Source: Onchocerca volvulus (lineage: Eukaryota; Nematoda; Chromadorea; Rhabditida; Onchocercidae). Taken from it: a stretch of 64,000 nucleotides of DNA. Below are positions 51,296 to 64,000 of this stretch, piece by piece. A program made the translations under genes and the position numbers. Every line of letters begins with the position of its first letter. Positions within the stretch are counted from its first letter, which is position 1. A model generated the notes under the pieces. The model had not been told where the DNA came from. It saw only the letters and a program-made list of their open reading frames with translations, and made no database searches. The stretch lies in the NCBI GenBank assembly GCA_000499405.2, contig HG738136.1, positions 1,900,646 to 1,964,645 of the forward strand, read 5' to 3'.

Positions 51296-54200
51296 TTATT
51301 GCTGATGCTTAACACGTCGACGCTTCGCCAATTTCCTTCTCCACGAGTTTTTATCCTCTTTTTTTCTTTCATTTAAGCCAAATTCAACAACACCATCACA
51401 CTGTAATTTATTTCATCTTTTACTAATATTTCAAATTTTTATCAATAGATAAATATAAACAATTTCAGCAATATGCAAATAATTCCTTTTACGTTCTCAT
51501 TACGATAACTATAATGGGTAGATTAACAGAATAACTGTAATGCATACTATTACTAACCATGTTCAATCGGAAATTATTTTCCCTAAACTTTTTTTCGATG
51601 CAAAATCCAATGTTCCATAATTTTATTAACTGTGATAAAGATTACCCTAGAACTGTCTAAGGCACAAAAGTTTTACTCACATAGGCAAAGAAAAAAATTT
51701 AAGAAAAAACAGATTACCTTGTCGAACGGCTTTTCACGTTTTAATCTGTTACGCTTTTCTGTTACTTTTTTCCCCGCTCTCTTCCCTCGTTTCCGTCGTC
51801 TTTCTATTTTTGGTTCATTCTTTTCCTGAAGCAATAAATGATTAGAGTTACTATAACGTCTCCTCACTTGTGTAATGAATTACAGAGACTTATTCCATTT
51901 CAAATGAGTGAACTCGAAAAAATTTTCGAAAAAATATAAAATTCACTATGGGTTCAGCACCAGCATCGATGGTACCTTCAGGTGCTTCTGGAAGTTGAAA
52001 ATCTAAATCGTCTAGATCCGATAAATTAGTAAGACCACTACACGTTGAACCTATATCCGTTAGAGTACCTTCATCATCATCATCGTTATCATCATTATCA
52101 TTATTATCACCAATAATCTGGAACAGTAAAAATTATTATTGCCATTATTAGCAAGTAAAAAATATCGCAATTGTGCAAAATTCAATAATATATCTTCGAG
52201 AATGTATATCCACTTCTTTCAAGGCAAAATATATATCTCCAATAATTACGGTATTTAGAAATTATTAAAAAAATTGAAAATCTTAGAATTAAAAGTCGAG
52301 TGTAAGTAAAAGTTCGTGATAAGTTACTCACACTTTTTTCCTCATCAACTACACTTTTTTCCTCGTCGACAACATCACTTGAACCGTTGCATTCATTCAT
52401 TGCTGTTTCCTCTTCAGACTGGAAGTTTTAGTTTTCAGTTACGATATCAATAAAATATGCTCTTGTTGTATTCTATTTTTTACTCTGTGCTTCAGTCTCG
52501 TCACATATCAATTAGCAAACTTTGATAAGATGCTATCAAATAAGATCACATGTGTAGTTATTCTTTTTTATGCATCATCAGCAGATACAGATATAATTTA
52601 AATTATAGACTGAACAAAAATTTACCAAATTTTCGCAGTGTTCACTTGTATTTTGGAATTCACAACCCGGAGGAAGAACATAGTAGGGTAAACGACCTCG
52701 TTGAAAATCATTCAGCACAATTTTTGCTGCTGTGTTCAAGTCAGGTTCACCACCCTAAAATAACTTTTATGTCTAATGTTCAACTACAAAAACTGAAGCT
52801 GAAAATAGTACAGCGTCATAAGCCAAAATCGTCCCTTAATATTTAGCTTGATCTTGATAAGAGCAATAATCAAAATACTGAGAAATAATTCTTGCATAAA
52901 TAATTGCGATAGAATGTTTTACCTTTAACAATCGACCCGTTTTAATGCAAATTTTCATCAGGAAATCATACATATCATCCCATGGGTCAATAGAATATGT
53001 TTTCAATAGATATTGTTTCCTTACTCGATCCAAAACTCCTTGTACGTGATTAATTGGATCCTTCACATTTTCAACACGTACCTACAAAACAGAAATATCA
53101 CCAAGATTAAATAATCAATTAATCAAGTGAAAAAAGTGCACGTTTGCTATTACAGCTGTATATGACATTTTAAAAGAAAATTGTGTTGAAAACTGTTTAC
53201 TTCATTTGCTACTGATACTGTCATTCAAGTCTTTAATTTTGGACAATCAACAAGTTCGCTCAAAGTAGGATAAACACTAGTACAAAAATAACATTGTACG
53301 AATAAAAAAAAAAGTGATACTCTTACTTTAAAGTGATAAATATACTTTATGGCAATAAATCAAAGATTAATAATCTTATAAAAATAGAAATAACACTGAG
53401 ATTAAAAATAATAACAAAGAAAAAAGTTAGACTAACCACTCCTTTCAGAATGATTTGCGTTTCCGAATCTCCTTGTGGATAAACAACACCTGGACAATCA
53501 ATCATATAAATACGTCGCATCAAACTAACATACTGCCATACCTCAATTGAAATGCCACTTACAAAAATGATCGAGAAAAGAAAAATGTCTGTTTTGCTTC
53601 ACATCCAAATCATAGGACTTTACTACAGATTTGAAAACAAAGAAATCTTAACGAAACAAACTTTAGTTTCTCCTGCAATTGGTGCGGTTTTACAAACTCG
53701 TTTAGCTCGAAGCGTATTAATGATTGAAGATTTGCCAACATTCGGATAACCGATGAAACCAACGCTTATCTGCAATGCATTTTTATCACTACTAGCTATA
53801 ATTCCTAATATATACTACTGAAAATATTGAAAAATGGATAAAAATCATTAAAAACTGGAAATAAATAAATCCAAAAGTTCATGAGTGGGACAAGTACCTG
53901 CTGACGATCTTTATGAAGCTTTGCAAACTGTCTTAATAAGTTGATTAATGTTCCTTTGCCAAAGGAATGTTGCATAGATGCATGAAAGGCTACTGTTGGC
54001 AATTCTTGAGACAATAATGTTAACCACTTTTTCTAGAACAAAAATACACTTTAAAGTTTTATAGAACTTCAAGAAATTTATTTTCCTAAGTCAATAAACA
54101 ACGTAATACCAAAAGTAATGATTAATGAAACAATATATAAGCTATAATAAGCAATAAACAAGCGTTTACCAGCTATTAGTTAGTACATCTTCGTTGCTAA

Positions 54201-56132
54201 AATGAATAAAATAAAGCTTAACAAAAGAGATAATAAAAAAACATGGACCGAAAAGCAAACAATATACCGTGATCCAGGTTGGTACCAAATCAACCTTGTT
54301 CAAAACCAAAATTAAATGCTTATGGGATTTTTCCTTTCGCAAAAATTGTTCAATATGAAGGCATCGAGTTCCCATTGGATCACGTCCATCAATTACTTCC
54401 ACAACAACATCTGATGAGTCGATTACCTGAAATTTATAAAAAAGCTCAAAGAAATTATGACACAACAAGCAAAAACGATACTGAGTAACTGCTATAAAAA
54501 GATTATAACAAATAAAAACCTTGTATAGCTCTCCCCAGACACGATTGCTCTGTCCGGCTTTAAATAGCGGATTTGAATTCTCTGTTGCTTCGGGATTGCT
54601 ATTTTTTATTAAACTTTTGTCAGCCGTCTCATCATATTGTTCGGCTTGCTGAACAATCTCGTCGCATAATGTCTGCAAATATGAAAATGAAAATACCTTC
54701 ACAAGACTTTATAAGCACATGTGTATAGCAATCATAAGATGGCATACCTCAAGGTTTTCCACTTTTACCTTTGGCTTCTTTCTGAGAGCTTTTTTACCGA
54801 AAGTGTATTCGAAGCTCTCCGTATCAAGTATATGCACACGTTGTTGCTAAAAATATTTTAAAAATTAAGATCAGTGTCTTCTGAATCGCTAGAGACAGCA
54901 GAGATAAAACGCATGTATGTGTTTCAAATGATTTCGCCTATATAATGTCAATTTGATTTAATGGATAAAGCTGCATATCAAATAATTTCAAATCTGAACA
55001 GAAATATGAATTAGCAATAAGAATTACCTTCGCTTTTTCAGTTAACAACGAAATAGGAAGTTTGGTTTGCCGCATAACCACTTGAAATGGATCTTGCAAT
55101 GCTTTTCCCAAATTCTCTTGGAATTTTTGCAACTGCTCCTGTCCAACTACACGAGTATTTCCTGTATATGATCAGATTATTTCGGATTTCTCAAAAAATT
55201 ACTGTCTTCGCAGTATATTATCATATTCCTTTAATTATAGTCACTGCAGCTTGTAATTCGTGTATCCCTGGACTGTTTACTCCTCCTCCATAAATTCTCT
55301 TGAAGCTTAACCTCCTCTCTTACACAGCATACGTATGACACAAATATATACTTTTTCTTATTCTTTTCTTCTTCGACTCTGGTAATAGCTTTCACTTGTG
55401 ATTATAGATAAACAATTAGCTTACTTTCTACTTTACTTTAATTTTATCTCCATAATGAATGGAAGATGTTTTATGTTTCATATTTTATAATGGTTTGCAA
55501 AAGAAAAATATACTCACCAAACCATTTTCGATGAGGTTCAACCCTGGCAACTGTTCCAGAAGCTAATCTTTCTTGATAAGGTGCAGCTCTGATAATTTTA
55601 CCTTTCGCATCTCTGTAAGAAATTTTAAAAAGTTAGCAAATCTGAAGCAGATAATCGTAAAATCCTAATCTTGTTCATTATACAAATTTCTAATGCAAGA
55701 CTAACCTGACAGGCTTGAAATTTTTGTACATGCGTAACCGATTGATTGTAGCTCTAGAGCGAAAATGATCTCCTTTCGATTTACGATCTGCAATAATGAA
55801 CATTGAAATAACATAAAAACAAATAATCTCAAAGTATTATTTATAAAAATTTTATTTTTAGTTCTCTAATTCGAATGCATTGAGCAATTTGGATTAATTT
55901 CAGTCATCTTGATGATGAAATTAATAATCCAAATTATTACTGTTTAATTAATCGTGCGCTAATTTCCTCATTCGAAATCTTAAATTTTACCTGGATTCAA
56001 ACTGTGCTCGCCTTTTTTGAACGTCAAATTTGTCCCTCTTCCGTGTGTAGGTCTAACAAACTTTTTGTTCTTCATACCCGAACCCGCAGAATCAGAACGA
56101 CTCTTTTTCAATGATGAACGCTTCTTAGCCAT
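51296..56132 (-). CDS. ngp-1: Nucleolar GTP-binding protein 2 (NOG2/NGP-1/GNL2)
   Basis: GTPase for 60S pre-ribosome maturation and export, acting in nucleolus and nucleoplasm. Sixteen exons in coding order: 56132-55991, 55787-55706, 55612-55518, 55161-55028, 54846-54748, 54672-54520, 54426-54268, 54032-53898, 53769-53662, 53541-53437, 53081-52923, 52754-52626, 52418-52332, 52117-51947, 51825-51718, 51400-51296. All phases agree; 656 aa, near the size of the family. The GTPase motifs are circularly permuted as in YlqF/YawG proteins: G4 NKVD (about 278-281) precedes G1 GYPNVGKSS (about 340-348) and G3 DCPG (about 384-387). The N-terminus is basic ([15 protein letters not shown]) with the family's RDPMGTR region. 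The C-terminal third has an acidic Asp/Asn run, then a Lys/Arg-rich end ([15 protein letters not shown]), probably nuclear or nucleolar targeting. The ATG at 56132 is preferred because an acceptor lies 11 nt upstream. Confidence 0.95.
54427..54519 (-). other. Stop-free 93-nt intron in NOG2
   Basis: The intron between exons 6 and 7 is exactly 93 nt, begins GTTTTT, ends TTTCAG and has no stop codon in the reading frame. If retained it would add 31 residues (starting VFICYNLF) without a frameshift, inside the start of the GTPase domain. Removal gives the conserved join [13 protein letters not shown], so splicing is the normal state. Confidence 0.75.
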
Positions 56133-56149
56133 ACTGCTTATCCCTATAA
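56133..56149 (-). promoter_or_regulatory. Candidate spliced-leader acceptor of NOG2
   Basis: On the minus strand TTATTATAG ends at 56144, leaving an 11-nt leader (GGATAAGCAGT) before the ATG. The open frame continues upstream to another ATG at 56213, but the family's N-terminus and this acceptor favour the downstream start. Confidence 0.55.
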
Positions 56150-56864
56150 TAAATTTGACAACAACAACAATTTTATAATTAGGATCGTTCACTGCAGCGG
56201 AAGCATCATCCATTTTCGGCGGAAATCATCCATTTTGCGAAATCAAGTATAGAAATACTTAGTTAACTAAAATGACTGAATAAAATCTGTAAAAAAGAAA
56301 CTGAAAAATCCGGTATAAGTGCCGGTTCTTGACTAAAATTACAGTGATTTCCCACTCCAATTTTTTATATTGTTTGAAATATAAAAGACAAACAAAGAGT
56401 CTAGAATTGTAAAATCTACATATGGAACAAAAAATCTTGAAAAAAATCGAAAGATGAAACGAGAAGATCAGCAAATAATAGAAATACTGCTAAAAATGAC
56501 TATGAATAGTACTACATCTGTATCTTTCTATATATAAAGAATTCACTCGATAAATTACAAGAATTCCAGTTTGCAGTTTTGTAAATAAACACGAAATAAT
56601 ATACACGTACCGGAAGAAATAATATACATAATGTACAAGATAACTAACATAAATTAAATAAAACAATTAAAAACGTGTAATAAAATCTTATATAACAATA
56701 ACATCGGAATATCCCACTATTGAGATACCTCTTAAGTTAACAATTCATATCATTAAATATTGGATTAGTTTTAAATCACATCAGAAAAATAGCTTGAAAA
56801 GTAGCGGACAAAAAATTAGTAAATCGGATAAAAAAAGCCCACAACAATTTACAAGCAAAAAATC

Positions 56865-57881
56865 TCAATCTAAGTTAATTTCAGTAGTACTGGAAATATT
56901 GGGAGAAACGAGAATGTCATCTACATTAGTATCACCCTCTTTTAATGCTTGTCGCTGCCGCTCAATAGCTGATTCCACTATCGCTTTCTGTTCATGCTGG
57001 CTTTTCCGTATTGCTTCCAAATAATCTTCGTGCTCCTATAAAATGATTATAAATAAATTACCACTGCACATTTTAGAACAATTTAACCGCCAACTTCTCT
57101 CTTTCTACCAAAATCATTGAAAAGCCAGAGCAACTTATATGCTAACAAAGATGAAACAAATTGAAATTTTTTGTTAATTGAAAGTTTTTTTCAATGATCC
57201 AGTTTATAGGCTACAAATGTTGCATGGGACGAATGGATTAAAACAGCATACTGCTAAGAAATCAAAAAACAAATGAATGATTACCTTCTGATAAAGAGGA
57301 ACTGTGAGTTGCAACAATGCAGATGTCGTTTTTTCGATCTGTTCATTGAGCTGTCGCAAATCACCTTTTGCTAGTATCATTTCCAGTGGGACATCTGCTG
57401 CTTCTACTAACTATAATACAATCAGATAACATGATCAATTCATAATTCATCGATTTAAATCAGCTAACTAAATAATGAGAAATATACGTAAAAGAATGTT
57501 TGGTTTTCGACAATGTACAATTCCATTCTTAAAGATGGCTGGAATTTAACGAAATTTACGAAGAAAAATCTGAAAGATGGCTAGAATTTAACCCATAAAT
57601 TTACCAAAAAAAGAAATCATTTCATTTTAAATCATTATCAGCAAAATTTTATAATTGCAAATAATGATAACGAAAGATTGTCCTCAAGCATAATATGGAT
57701 CGATATTAGTAATGCATACCGAATGACTAGCTCGAATAATACCATCAAATTCTTTGTGTCGTTCATTGCGCTCAAAATTATTCAGAAATTTGTCAATCTG
57801 ATTTCGTATCACAGCAGTATGATCAAATATTTGCTCACCAACCAAATTGATATCTTCCATTAATGTAGAAACCGAAACCAT
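56865..57881 (-). CDS. Small coiled-coil-like protein of unknown function
   Basis: Three exons, 57881-57720, 57410-57285 and 57035-56865, all joined in phase 0, encode 152 aa. I do not recognise the family. The protein is largely helical in character: a first segment (MEDINLVGEQIFDHTAVI, then RNQIDKFLNNFERNERHKEF), a middle with LVEAADVPLEMILAKGDL, and a third with heptad-like HEDYLEAIRKSQHEQKAI and AIERQRQALKEG, then an acidic Ser/Thr tail. There is no signal peptide or membrane segment, so a nuclear or cytoplasmic complex subunit is a reasonable guess. It lies between HPRT and NOG2 in the same direction, with an acceptor-like CTTTTAG ending only 2 nt before the ATG, which supports the start and suggests trans-splicing. 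Codon use and splice sites look like those of its neighbours. Confidence 0.8.
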
Positions 57882-57890
57882 TACTAAAAG
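57882..57890 (-). promoter_or_regulatory. Candidate spliced-leader acceptor of the coiled-coil gene
   Basis: ACTTTTAG on the minus strand ends at 57884, leaving just TA before the ATG, a spacing typical of nematode trans-spliced messages. Confidence 0.6.
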
Positions 57891-59046
57891 TTGGTAACAA
57901 ACATTTTTTCACTTTAAATTATACAAGAAGTTACTGCAAAAGTTCATAACATTATTAATTTTTGCTTTCAATTGCCAACTTTTCATCATCATTTCTCTTT
58001 TCCTAATTTAGGCGAAATTCATTTGAAATCTGTAAAATATTTCTTTTTCACAATGTACCACAAATTCCCTATCAGTTAATGAAATGAACCCAAAAGGATT
58101 CGAAAATTTTGTATTTACGTATACGCACATTATTATCAGATTACATCAAAAATTGCTCTATTATAATAATAATAAAAATATATCAAAACTAAGAGTTATA
58201 GCTTCGGGACCCGATTTCTGTTACTTATAATTGTCATCTCCAGCAAGTTTTATAGACGATATTTTTTGTTATATAATTTAAGAAAATTCTGAAATATAAT
58301 ATTTCTTAGAGAAAAATAATTCAGTGCAACGAAAAAATCAAATTATAGTCGTGCAGATCTCCGCGGTACAGCTTTATAAATGTTGCAAAATGCAGTATTG
58401 AAAAAACGGTCCAGCTTCGATCTGCTATCACTTACTTTAGCTCACAATATTTTCCACAAAGAAATTGATTTTAGCAAGTTTATTAATTTTGAAAATTCAA
58501 AATCCTATTCGAGAAATTCCAATAATTATGGCAATTTAGCAATGGATACGCATGAAAAAATCATCAATAAGATTACTGTATTATAATACAGTATTATCTC
58601 CTCTTAAATTATCTGTCAACAACCATTAGAAAATTTATAAACCTTTAAAAAAACCCATCCAAAATCAGGAAAACATGAAAGCAAATCAATATAAAATATA
58701 ACAATTATAGCATTGCGCGAATATAAAAACACTATAAATTGAAGCAAAATAAGCGAATAAATAAAATCAAAAAAGAAAACAATAAAGTAATACAGCAAAT
58801 AATAGAAAAGTTCAACTATATCTTATATCAATCATAACTATTATTTACAATCAAATTTCTCAAGATTATGAGCAACGCTTAGTATGATTTGATACAATAT
58901 ATACATTTGCTTAGCTAGCATTCCTGTAGATAAAATGAAAGTTAAATAGGAAAATAGATGCAACAATAATGAATAAAGATTCGTATTAATAATAAAATAA
59001 AGATTAGGAAGTACTAATGATGCTGCCAAAAGGTTTAAACGAATGT
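57891..59046. other. Intergenic between HPRT and the coiled-coil gene
   Basis: About 1.15 kb of AT-rich DNA with no recognisable gene or element. Short open frames on both strands lack motifs. If the four minus-strand genes form an operon, this is the longest intercistronic gap. Confidence 0.55.
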
Positions 59047-60913
59047 TTACTCTTCCACTTTGTATTTTTCAATGCCTGCATCGCTCATTATACATATATG
59101 TCCCAAATCTCGGTACTTCTGATTATAGTCCAATCCGAAACCCACAACGAATTTATCCGGTATGTCAAAGGCTATGAAATCCTCCTGTACCTGAAGATAC
59201 AATAAGTAATATAACATATCGAATTCATAATCACTTCTAAATAAACATCAGTATTTCTATAAGACCCGTTTCTGCAAATATCTTTTTATAACTAATATTG
59301 TCTTCCATTTTCATGCTATAAAATACAAATCAAATACTTCAAATTCTCTTTTGCATCTTTTAGATAGCAAAACTGCAGTCCATTTCTGCTTCACCTTCAT
59401 TTCATCCAGTTTTTTCAGAAGCTGTACCATCGTTACACCACTATCCACAATATCTTCTACGATCTATAATAATATTTCAGCCAGATCGCAATAGATGAGT
59501 AAGACTAAGGTTAACTAACACATTTTTTTATAGACATAAGGAATTCTATGACTCCTAGTTCGATTTCCCAAATATATCATGACGACGAACTGCACTGATC
59601 AGTGATAAGACAAACATGTCTAGTCGTTGAAAACCCGAAACAAAGGGACAATAAGCATAAAATTTTACCAAAACATTCTTATTTTCCAACTGCTTTGCAT
59701 TCAAAAGACCAATTATTTCCAACGTTTCAGAACGTTTCACATTCGTATAACTCTGAAATAAATTTGGCATAGAAATTCCTTTAAAAACATTTCGACTAAC
59801 ATAACTATCGACGGCATAAAATGATTATGATATCGAGTTTTACTATATATTTTAGTACTTACCGTTTCAGATAACTGTAAAAAAAAATTTCAGTGTTTTC
59901 TATAAAATATATCATGTAAAAGAGAGCAGCAGTTTAAAAACTAAAATTTCTATCAGTCAATAACTTAGATGTCTAAGATGATCAAACATAATAAACTGAG
60001 CTATACAAAACTGCATAAATTCTACATAACTATAACAGCAAGTATCAAATATCATTGATTCGAAGAACTTTTATTCTCAATGAGAAATCATTCTTTTGAA
60101 ATTTTCTTTTTTGCTCATTTCTTAACAGATAAAATCTTTGATTCTTGTACAAAAAATCCTTCCAGATATAATTTTGCATAAAAAAAGAGTATACCTCCCA
60201 CATACTGCTACCTTTACATCAATAGTAAAACTAAAAACGTAAAAAAAAGGGTTGGGATCATTTTATTTCATTGCGCCATAGCTAACAATTGGTGAAATAA
60301 AGAAGTGAATTGTTAATAACTTTGGCTCGGATGAATTCAACTTCCAGCAAGTTTTTGCAGGTTGCTCGAGCATGCGTCAATTGTTCAACTAATTCCGTAA
60401 AAAATCGAAATGAACCTTTCAGGATACAAAGTATTACCAACGGCTGCAATAAAGAAGTCCGACAAGGCCATAAATGAGGAAAAAATAAAATAACTACGGC
60501 AAATTTTCGAATAATTCTCATTCGCAGTTTCTTGCATGTCTCTAGAATGAGACATATGTCTAGAATGAGACATAAAAAATTCTAGAATTAATAACATAAA
60601 GCAGCATTACTTTATCGCCGATGGTTAGGAATATTTCTTGTGCAAGACGTTTGATTCGATCACAAATAAGACCTTTTGGTATCAATACAGATTTCAGGTC
60701 ACCATAGTAACATTTTGGGAGTATGAATGACTCTAATTTGAACTGAAAGTTTTAGACAATCTCAAAATAACGTAATCAACATTAGATATAAGCTAACAAA
60801 GATAAACAAAAACATGTACCCTACGCTATTCCCATAACGCATAATCAAGTCAATCAGACTACCTCAGCGTCATCCGGAATTGAAATTCTTGTCGAATTTG
60901 AATCTTTTTCCAT
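59047..60913 (-). CDS. hprt-1: Hypoxanthine-guanine phosphoribosyltransferase (HPRT)
   Basis: Cytoplasmic purine-salvage enzyme that makes IMP and GMP from hypoxanthine or guanine plus PRPP. Six exons: 60913-60863, 60742-60611, 60443-60321, 59752-59669, 59463-59338, 59190-59047; all phases agree; 219 aa, matching the animal enzyme. Landmarks in order: [14 protein letters not shown] (about 38-51), [13 protein letters not shown] (about 63-75), the PRPP-binding motif [12 protein letters not shown] (131-142), [20 protein letters not shown] in the last exon with the base-binding Lys and Val of KFVV, and ending in YKVEE. Two usually conserved positions differ: LKGG reads LKGS, and DTGKT reads DSGVT. 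The start is supported by a Met followed by a short tail before the conserved FKL-x-SF region and by an acceptor 20 nt upstream. It lies 498 nt after the RIO2 stop codon on the same strand. Confidence 0.95.
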
Positions 60914-60941
60914 GTCTTTTCCAGCGAAATAGTCTAGAAAA
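60914..60941 (-). promoter_or_regulatory. Candidate spliced-leader acceptor of HPRT
   Basis: AATTTTCTAG on the minus strand ends at 60934 and leaves a 20-nt leader before the ATG, with no coding exon between it and the RIO2 stop codon. Confidence 0.6.
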
Positions 60942-61085
60942 TTACGCTAAAATTTGCGAGAAGAATGCTATAACATCAGGACTTGACCTAATCTAGCCAT
61001 AATCCACGATAAATTTGATGATAAAATTATAAATTGACTAGGTCATTTATACCGACAATGTTAAAAGAAACAATATAAAACCATA

Positions 61086-61091
61086 TTTATT
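61086..61091 (-). terminator. Candidate polyadenylation signal of RIO2
   Basis: AATAAA on the minus strand 320 nt past the RIO2 stop and about 170 nt before the HPRT start. It is compatible with cleavage between the two cistrons but may be chance in AT-rich sequence. Confidence 0.35.
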
Positions 61092-61411
61092 ATAAATTTA
61101 ATAAGATCACTGGAACTTTTTTTTTATAAAGAAACTGTCGGAATAATGTCAAAAAAAGGAACTTTTCTTCCGCGAAATCCGCAAAGATAACCATTTTAGA
61201 TGAATTCAAATATTTTAGGTGCAAAAATAATATTTTAAATTAACTAGCATGATAATTTCGAATTCTCCGAGCTAATAATGAAAGTACCTCATACATAAAA
61301 CTTGACTTTATGAGACTAGTTGACCTTCTAAGCATTTGCAAAGAATCCGAGAATGTAACATATGCATCCAAAAAAAACAACAAATTTTATAATTATAATT
61401 TAGAACAGCCC

Positions 61412-63984
<2,573 letters not shown>

Positions 63985-64000
63985 CTAATACAGTCAAATA

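Noticed and set aside
56133..56213. Upstream in-frame ATG extending NOG2 by 27 residues
   Set aside because: An acceptor-like site lies between it and the family-like start; the extra residues do not resemble the NOG2 N-terminus.
59868..59879. 12-nt micro-exon in HPRT intron 3 (reads LSET)
   Set aside because: Has an acceptor and a donor, but HPRT alignment needs no residues here; exon 3 joins exon 4 directly at AK-SYTN.

Overview
The window looks like nuclear DNA of a nematode, most likely a filarial/spirurid. It is strongly AT-rich. Genes are split into many short exons whose 3' splice sites are almost always TTTTCAG, TTACAG or TTTTAG followed by a purine, and several start codons sit 2-27 nt behind an acceptor-like site with no upstream coding exon, as expected for spliced-leader trans-splicing. 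The gene content (a thioester-containing protein, a nematode-style cysteine-rich protein and conserved housekeeping genes) fits. The species cannot be fixed from the sequence alone. All gene models were built by hand from splice sites, reading-frame continuity and family similarity.

Region 1 (1-11.8 kb) has no gene I can support. It holds a long diverged inverted repeat at the left edge, several minisatellites and trinucleotide arrays, an isolated GC-rich palindrome near 2.1 kb, and an array of four near-identical TACGTG-containing units 300-400 bp before the next gene.

Region 2 (11.8-32.9 kb, + strand) is one large gene of about 30 exons for a thioester-containing protein (alpha-2-macroglobulin/complement/TEP/CD109 superfamily, about 1,540 residues). 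It has a signal peptide, an intact GCGEQ thioester and its helper histidine. Two alternative exons (19883-20072 and 22437-22608) encode different versions of the segment just before the conserved FPE-S/T-W motif. Both fit the same splice phases and would break the frame if joined together, so they should be mutually exclusive. Three introns carry strong RNA hairpins, one of them just downstream of the second alternative exon.

Region 3 (32.9-43.2 kb) is a gene desert with simple repeats and degenerate tandem arrays.

Region 4 (43.2-50.0 kb, + strand) is a 12-exon gene for a 462-residue secreted protein: signal peptide, 14-cysteine N-terminal half, acidic Ser/Thr/Glu-rich second half and a hydrophobic C-terminus that could be a GPI signal.

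Region 5 (51.3-64 kb, - strand) holds four genes in the same direction, in transcription order: RIO2 kinase (5' end beyond the window), HPRT, a 152-residue coiled-coil-like protein I cannot name, and the nucleolar GTPase NOG2/NGP-1/GNL2. RIO2 and NOG2 act in 40S and 60S ribosome assembly and HPRT in purine salvage. The three downstream genes each have an acceptor-like site 2-20 nt before their ATG, so the cluster is a good operon candidate.
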